From CAVWUA01 sp963758025 (lineage in GTDB: Bacteria > Planctomycetota > Planctomycetia > Isosphaerales > Isosphaeraceae), in the NCBI GenBank assembly GCA_963758025.1, contig CAVWUA010000003.1, positions 310,001-374,000 on the forward strand: 64,000 nucleotides of DNA, written 5' to 3'. The position numbers and the translations under genes are program-made. Numbering within the stretch: position 1 is the stretch's first letter; every line of letters starts with the position of its first letter. The notes below the pieces were generated by a model. It saw only the letters and a program-made list of their open reading frames with translations, ran no database searches and was not told where the DNA came from. Below are positions 58,710-64,000 of this stretch, in pieces.

Positions 58710-59971
58710 TCACGCGCGGGTGGCGGCGCCGACGATGGCCATCGATTCACGCTGGCGGCGGGTGACGATGGCCTGGGCGTCGGTCACTTTTTGGTGTGCC
58801 GCGGCGGGGTCGGTGATGAGGCTCAGGACGGTTGGGGTGATCCGCGCGATGTCGTCGGGGTTGTCCATGTCGAAGAGCCAGTCGCCCAGGCCGATGTCGC
58901 GCCACATGAAGCCCTTGCTGGTCTGTTCGGCGAAGCGGCAGACGAGGGCCGGGATGCCGTTGCCGATGCAGAGGATCGGGCTGTGCATCTCCAGGCCGAA
59001 GAGGCCGGCGGAGCGGACGTAGGTGCTCAGGGCCTCGTCGGTGAGCCAGAAGGTTTCGCGCCAGACGACGCGGGGCCGCACGTCGTCGGGGAGCGGGTCG
59101 ATCAGCATCTCCTTGCCGACCTGCATCTGCGTCATGTCCTCCGGGCAGACGAGCACGCGGAAGCCGGTCTGGCGGACAACGGCCACGATCGCCGCGCGCA
59201 AGGGGGCGTGATCGTGCTCCTTCATCGCGTCGTTCCGCGCCTGCTTGACCTCGTCGATGGGCTGCCCCTTGCGGACCCGCCAGTAGGGGGTGTGTCGCAG
59301 GCGCGGAATGCAGCACAGGAAGCTGCCCGGGTTCCAGGTCATGCTGCTTCAGGAACGCCTCGGCGGAGGCGTCGTCGCGGAGGTCGCAGGCGAACGCGCC
59401 ATCGGGGGCGAACTCCATGATGGGGCAGGTGATGTGCTCGGCCTTCGCGCGGGCCAGCGAGACGGAGTCCCGGAAGAAGACGAACCGGGCCTCCGATCAG
59501 CAGCCGGCGCTGGTCCTCGCCCGCGCCGCTGTAGGTGATGCCGTACACACCGAACGGCTTGCCGGTCTGCTTGAGGAACGCGGCGACATCCCGCGCGGCG
59601 ACCAGCGACGGGCCGGAGCCGTGCAGGAGGAAGTCGGTCCACGCGACCGCCTCGCCCAGTTCCGCGTTCGAGGCCTGGCCGTCGTCCCGGATCGAACCCT
59701 TGACGATCCGCAGCTTCGGAAAGCGTCGGTGCTCCATCCGGGCGACATCGTCGTTGAGGTCGCCGGACGCCCAGAGGATGACCTCCGCGTCGGGAAGATG
59801 CGTCTCGATCAACGCGAGGACGCCCGGCGTGTGCGCGATGTCGCCGATATTGACGACCTGCCACGACGAGCGCAGGAGAATCCGCGGCGGTCGCGGCTCG
59901 GCCGCCGGAACGGACGTCGCGATGGCCGCCGCGAGGGCGGAACCGAGAAACTCGCGGCGATTCATGTTCAT
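58710..59971 (-). CDS. Tat-exported polysaccharide pyruvyl transferase-like protein (two frameshifts)
   Basis: About 420 residues. The start has a Tat signal (MNRREFLGSALAAAIATSVP). The body resembles the polysaccharide pyruvyl transferase (CsaB/WcaK) fold: VVNIGDIAHTPGVLALIETH, DAEVILWASGDLNDDVARME, FLLHGSGPSLVAARDVAAFL and KPFGVYGITYSGAGEDQRRL. Shifts near 59490 and 59345 bring FVFFRDSVSLARAKAEHITC and MEFAPDGAFACDLRDDASAE, then LVCPEDMTQMQVGKEMLIDP, LFGLEMHSPILCIGNGIPAL and WRDIGLGDWLFDMDNPDDIA. Export of this enzyme fold is unusual but recurrent in planctomycetes; the acceptor is unknown. The start overlaps a copy of the PEP-CTERM gene's 3' end (59968-60009). Confidence 0.8.
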
Positions 59972-60009
59972 CAGGTCTCCTCCAGGCCCCCTTCCGGTTC
60001 CGGCGCGGC
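59968..60009 (-). repeat. First copy of a 42-bp direct repeat (tail of PEP-CTERM gene)
   Basis: Identical to 60140-60181 except for one base (59975 versus 60147). Read on the minus strand it encodes APEPEGGLEET and a stop, the same C-terminus as the PEP-CTERM protein. It contains the start codon of the pyruvyl transferase-like gene. The second copy is the real 3' end of the PEP-CTERM gene. Confidence 0.9.
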
Positions 60010-60011
60010 GT

Positions 60012-60097
60012 CGGGTGGCTGGAGTCTCGTCCGCGAGACCCCGGCGCTGTCTGTGTGCGGACAGTGCCGGGGTCTCGCGGACGAGACCCCAGCCACC
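60012..60097. repeat. Large palindromic element, 33-bp arms
   Basis: Arms 60012-60044 and 60065-60097 pair at 32 of 33 positions around a 20-base loop that itself holds CTGTC/GACAG. Each arm is also a palindrome (GTGGCTGG...CTCGTCCGCGAG...CCAGCCAC type). It lies between the two 42-bp direct repeats. The same core is seen in diverged form at 3372-3409. Confidence 0.88.
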
Positions 60098-60141
60098 CCT
60101 CCTTGTCCCAAGGGGTCAGACCGCATCAGCGGATTGGTGCA

Positions 60142-60896
60142 TCAGGCCTCCTCCAGGCCCCCTTCCGGTTCCGGCGCGGCGACGTCCGAGCCCGCGTTCC
60201 GACGTCGGAGCCGGCGATGGGCGACATAGGCGACGGCGCCTCCGGCCACGAGCAGACCGAGCGAGGCCGGCTCGGGTATCGGGTTACCGACGATCGTGAC
60301 CAGGCCATCCGTCGAGTCGGTCGGCTCGTTCGTCGGCTCGGGCGAGAGCGGCACGATGCCTCCCAGATCAAAGCTGAATAGCTGCGTCGCGTATTCCAGG
60401 CCCCCCTGGCCATCCACGCTGCTCGAAAGCTGGATGTCCAGCACCCCCGTCCCCGACGCCCCGCTGTCCGCCTGAAGGTCGAACGTGAAGAGGCTGCCGG
60501 TGGTCCCCCCCGGGACGGTCAGATCCGGCGCGAAGATGTCCGAAGGCTGAAGAGTCACGATCAGGGAGGACCGGTCGCTCGTCGACTGGCCGGGCAGGAC
60601 GTTGCCGAGAGATCAAAATAGCTGCCGCCGATCGTGCCAGGCTGGACGTTGGAGATCGTGAACTTGCTGGCGTCGAATTTGATATGAACGTCCGCCGTGC
60701 TGAAACTGATCGGTTCGTTCGCCTCGGTATGGAGCAGGAACGGGACCGTGATCGCGCTGCCGCCGGCCGTCGCCACCAGGGATTGCGAGATGCTCACGTA
60801 CGCGGGAACGCAACGTGTTTCCAGCGACTCCGACCCTGTCCCGAATACTGGCCGGAACTGGCGTGTGTGACGACCTGCTTTGCCGACGCTTCGCAT
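60142..60896 (-). CDS. PEP-CTERM sorting-domain protein with LEDR-like N-terminus (frameshifted)
   Basis: A secreted, exosortase-sorted protein of ~250 residues. The N-terminus (FRPVFGTGSESLETRCVPAY) matches the planctomycete LEDR-like motif. The middle is cohesin-like (SLVATAGGSAITVPFLLHTE, then FDASKFTISNVQPGTIGGSY). A shift near 60605 leads to GTTGSLFTFDLQADSGASGT. The C-terminal PEP-CTERM signal is PIPEPASLGLLVAGGAVAYV, followed by AHRRLRRR, then a 17-residue extension. This implies an exosortase elsewhere in the genome. The pyruvyl transferase-like gene lies downstream on the same strand. Confidence 0.88.
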
Positions 60897-61676
60897 CGAT
60901 GAATCCTCTCTCTGCCGCAATCCGTCCGAACCGAAACGCGGTTCCCCTACGTCGCTCGAACCACCCGAACCCAAACGCCTGGAAGGTTCAAGGTGTAATG
61001 GGAACGAGTCGTCCAGTCAACGAAAAAGAAAACAATTCGACACAACTCGGGACGCGATCCCACGGATGATGCCCACAAACCACACAAGGCACGCTTCCCT
61101 AACCTGGCTCGAAATGGCGAAGCGGCTCCCTTTCAAAAAAATCGTGGAATCGAGCGTCCGGTCTGGCTCCGGTCCGTGCTCTTGAAGATGTCGGTTTGCG
61201 CGGCGGGATTTCGAATTGTTGTTTTTTTTCTCTTGAAACCCCCGATGGAGCCTGGCAAAGTGATGTGACAGAGAAGATGAGAGCAAGATGGATGCATTAA
61301 AGGAATTGAATGCATAATCACATTCATGTGATGTCTAATCCTTCGATGATGAAATGGATTTGCCCACGTTTCGGGCAACGTTGTCTTTCACCGTCCATGG
61401 CTGGACAACTCGTTAAGGACGTTGAATGTTCGGGGATGGTCGTCTCCCCTTTCTGAGATTGGCTGGAAAACCGGGATCTCACGCCGCCGTTCGATGAATT
61501 CGAACTGAAATGGCCAGCGGCTGATCCCGACATCTTTTGAGATTGCATCCCTGACCGGCGCTTCGCCACTTCGTGGGCGCGGAGGCCGCCGATCAGAACG
61601 AATACGGTGCGCAACGGCTCCCCCGGATGGATGGTAACCAGGGGACGGCGTGCCACTATCTATTGAGGCTACACCG
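60897..61676. other. Long AT-richer intergenic region upstream of two divergent exported-protein genes
   Basis: A 780-base region between two divergent genes. It is visibly richer in A/T (notably 61120-61330, with an eight-T run at ~61222) than its surroundings. Short frames are present on both strands, but none has a recognisable domain. It should hold both promoters; it may also hold degraded mobile DNA, which I cannot identify. Confidence 0.5.
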
Positions 61677-64000
61677 ATGAGTCGTCTCACCACGGCACCG
61701 CGGCGGCGTCACCCGAACAAGAACCGAAACGTGGGACCGGTCGGAGTCGAATGGCTGGAGGAACGCCTCCTGCTGAGTGGGACGCACGATCAGGAGATGA
61801 TCGACTCCCTGCGCAGCGTGCTCAACCCGTCGAACAACCAGGGGCTTTCCTCCTGGAGCGACCGGCTGCGCAACGTCAGCATCCTCGGGCGGCAGATTCC
61901 CCTGATCGACGGCCGCCTCGGCTCATCGTACAACCCCAAGGACCAGCTCGCCGCGCTGCTGTCGCAGGTCACCGGCTCGACGACCACCCTGACGGAGCTG
62001 CAAGGGGTCATCGACGCCGTCAGCGGGATTGATGTCACCGCGGCACGCGACCTGCCCGACAACCTGGAACTGGACCTGCACATCCAGCGCACGGCCACGA
62101 TCTCCGTGCCCGTCAACTCAGCCTTCGGCCCCCTGCACCTGACGACCAGCGGCACGCTCGACCTCTCGGTCCTGCTCGATTTTCAGCTCACCCTCGGTGC
62201 CCGCTATGCCGGCACCGCCGCGACCCCCTACATCAAGGCGGACAACGACCAGCTTCAGGTCACGGCCACGCTGACCGGCACGAACCTCGCCGCCGCCGCG
62301 CAGCTCGGGTTCGTGGACGTGAACGTCGCCAATGGCTCCGCCGCGCTCGTCGCCCATTTCACCATGGACCTCGCCGATCCGGGCACCGGCGCGAATGCCG
62401 ACGGGCAGATCACCTTCGCCGAGCTGAACGCCACGCCCGTCACCTCCCTGGTGACGACGAGTCTCGACTCGCCGACCGCCGCGAGCCTCTCGATGGACAT
62501 CACCAGCTCGTTGATCTCCGGCACCAGGACCCTGCAGGTCCAGTGGTCCGACATCAACGACGTCACCAGCGCGACATCGAACATCGGCAGCCTGGGGGAT
62601 TACCAGGCCCTGGAGCAACTGGCCTCCAGCGTCATCTCGGGCGGCCTGACCGACTTCTCGACCTGGACCGGGTTCGCCAACAACATGACGCTCCTGGGCC
62701 GCCCGCTGCCGGTCATCGGCTCGGCCCTGACCGACGCCGTGGACCTGCCGAACCGGCTCAAGTCGATCCTGGTCAACCAGGTCGGCTCGTACGCCACCGC
62801 GCAGCGTCTGCGGACCCAACTGGAGAACGTCGGCGCGATCAGCGGGGTCAATGTCGCGCTGAACGCCGGCGTGCTGACGTACACCTTCGCCCTCGACTCA
62901 ACCTTCAGCCGTAACGTCCCCGTGGAACTGGGGATGTCCTCGATCTTCGACCTGAGCGTCGATGCCCAGTTGAACCTCTCGGGGCACGTCGCGGGGAACC
63001 TGAGCTTCGGCGTGAACCTGGCCGACCAGACGTTCTTCGTCGCCACGGGGGACGACCCCGACCTGACGATCTCGGCCAAGGTGGACGCGAAGAACGTCAA
63101 CGCGTCGGCCGGCGTCGGGTTCCTCTCGGCCGAGATCAACAACGGCACGCTCGCGCTGGATGCCTCGGTCAATCTCTCGTTGCACGACCCGTCGGGAGAC
63201 GGCAAGATCACCGCCAGCGACCAGCTCGGGGGGATCTCGACGATCCACGAGTTCGTCGGGGTCGATTTCGGCGGATCGGCCAGCATCGCGCTGCCGATCT
63301 CCGCGCCGTCGCTGGGGTTCGCCGAGCACACTTTCACGGCCGAACTGGCCGAACCTGAACGACCCGGCGACCTTCACGAACAACGCGGCCGACTTCGTCG
63401 CGCTGACCGACTTCCGCAACATCACGCCCGAGACGTTCAGCTTCGGCATCAACCAGCTTGGCAACTTCCTGGCGAACCTGGCGGGCAATAGCCTCGGCGG
63501 GACGAACCCGCTCCGGATCAAGCTGCCGTTGCTGAACAAGTCGATCGGGGAACTGATCGACTTCCAGCACTACCTGGAGAACGTGCTGGCCAGCTACACG
63601 AAGATCACCGTCGATGACAACGGGAACCAGATCGAGCCGTTCACGACCACCGAGGGCCTCTTCGCGCTCTTGCAGAGCATTCCCGGCATCGGCGCGGGGA
63701 ACGTCAGCTCGACGCTCGACGCCGACGCGATCCGCTACACGATCCACCTGGACAGGCAGTACACGAAGACCGTGCCGCTGGCGCTGGGGATCGACTCGAA
63801 GATCAGCCTCGACGTGACCGGCTCGATCATGGCGACGCTCGACACGGCGCTCGACCTGACCTTCGGCGTCGCGAAGGACAGCGGTCTGTTCTTCATCGAG
63901 GACAAGGCCGGGCCGGTCTTCACGGTCAGCGGAACGGTCACGACCGATATCGACCTGGCGACGAAGCTGGGCTTCCTCGGCGTGACGATCACCGACGGCA
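61677..64000 (+). CDS. Very large secreted protein with LEDR-like N-terminus, partial (frameshifted)
   Basis: Runs off the window; at least ~775 residues. The ATG at 61677 follows GAGG. The N-terminus (NVGPVGVEWLEERLLLSGTH) carries the planctomycete LEDR-like export motif. Long beta-rich repeats follow, each with calcium-loop-like segments (DPGTGANADGQITFAEL, DPSGDGKITASDQL) and the recurring pattern LxLDSxxxxxxPxxLG (for example TYTFALDSTFSRNVPVELGM and later IHLDRQYTKTVPLALGIDS). One base is off near 63350. The repeat period is roughly 250-280 residues. Probably a surface or extracellular structural protein; the function is unknown. Confidence 0.8.

Noticed and set aside
61324..61656. Minus-strand 110-codon frame upstream of the giant protein, considered as a transposase remnant
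   Set aside because: No DDE or HTH motif and no terminal repeats could be found, so I leave it as unassigned intergenic DNA.

Overview
The window is GC-rich, densely coded bacterial chromosome, almost certainly from a planctomycete (Planctomycetota, perhaps near Isosphaeraceae or Gemmataceae; the family level is a guess). The evidence is three proteins with the planctomycete 'LEDR-like' N-terminal export motif (from 5140, 60896 and 61677), a PEP-CTERM protein, a TIGR03067-type secreted protein, a CSPCR sulfatase, and a Gram-negative lipid A set (lpxB, lpxI, lpxD, lpxA). I saw no rRNA, tRNA, CRISPR array, prophage or intact insertion sequence.

Layout. 1-8.4 kb: 2-dehydro-3-deoxygalactonokinase (dgoK), a degenerate NtrC-like regulator, an ECF sigma factor, lpxB, an Asn-rich 36-bp tandem-repeat protein and a DUF255 thioredoxin-fold protein. 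8.3-16 kb: lpxD-lpxI, a HAD hydrolase, a CtpA-type protease followed by tsaD, and a cytidylate-kinase-like protein. 16-24.5 kb: nagB-like deaminase, polysaccharide export protein, MFS transporter, GT-C-like membrane protein and sulfatase. 24.2-31.8 kb: a long minus-strand block with a multi-PAS histidine kinase, two response regulators, a hybrid kinase, then a SpoA (FliN/SctQ-like) protein and two coupled partners. 32-38 kb: 2Fe-2S ferredoxin, panC-panD, lgt, a MoxR ATPase and an FHA protein. 37.3-43.3 kb: a complete glycine-cleavage operon (gcvT-gcvH-gcvPA-small ORF-gcvPB-lipoate ligase). 43.5-56 kb: CNNM/CorC-type transporter, AhpD-like protein and arsS, a Sua5-like/low-molecular-weight phosphatase fusion, ribD, several small secreted or membrane proteins, lpxA and a Gfo/Idh oxidoreductase. 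56-58.5 kb: an island-like pair, TcmP plus its three-Cys partner DUF5131. 58.7-64 kb: polysaccharide pyruvyl transferase-like protein, a PEP-CTERM protein and the start of a very large secreted protein.

Two points affect every use of this annotation. First, roughly half of the genes, including normally essential ones (tsaD, lpxD, lgt), are interrupted by one-base frameshifts while the protein continues cleanly in another frame. This looks like indel error in the assembly, not mass pseudogenisation, so coordinates here span the whole reconstructed gene and name the approximate break. Second, several palindromic repeats (near 3.4, 19.3, 35.8, 56.4 and 60.0 kb) occupy the intergenic gaps.

The most interesting loci are the TcmP-DUF5131 pair, the fusion of a degenerate Sua5 domain to a YwlE-like phosphatase, the 42-bp direct repeat flanking a palindromic element at 60 kb, and the SpoA protein encoded with unknown coupled partners and no visible flagellar or secretion genes.
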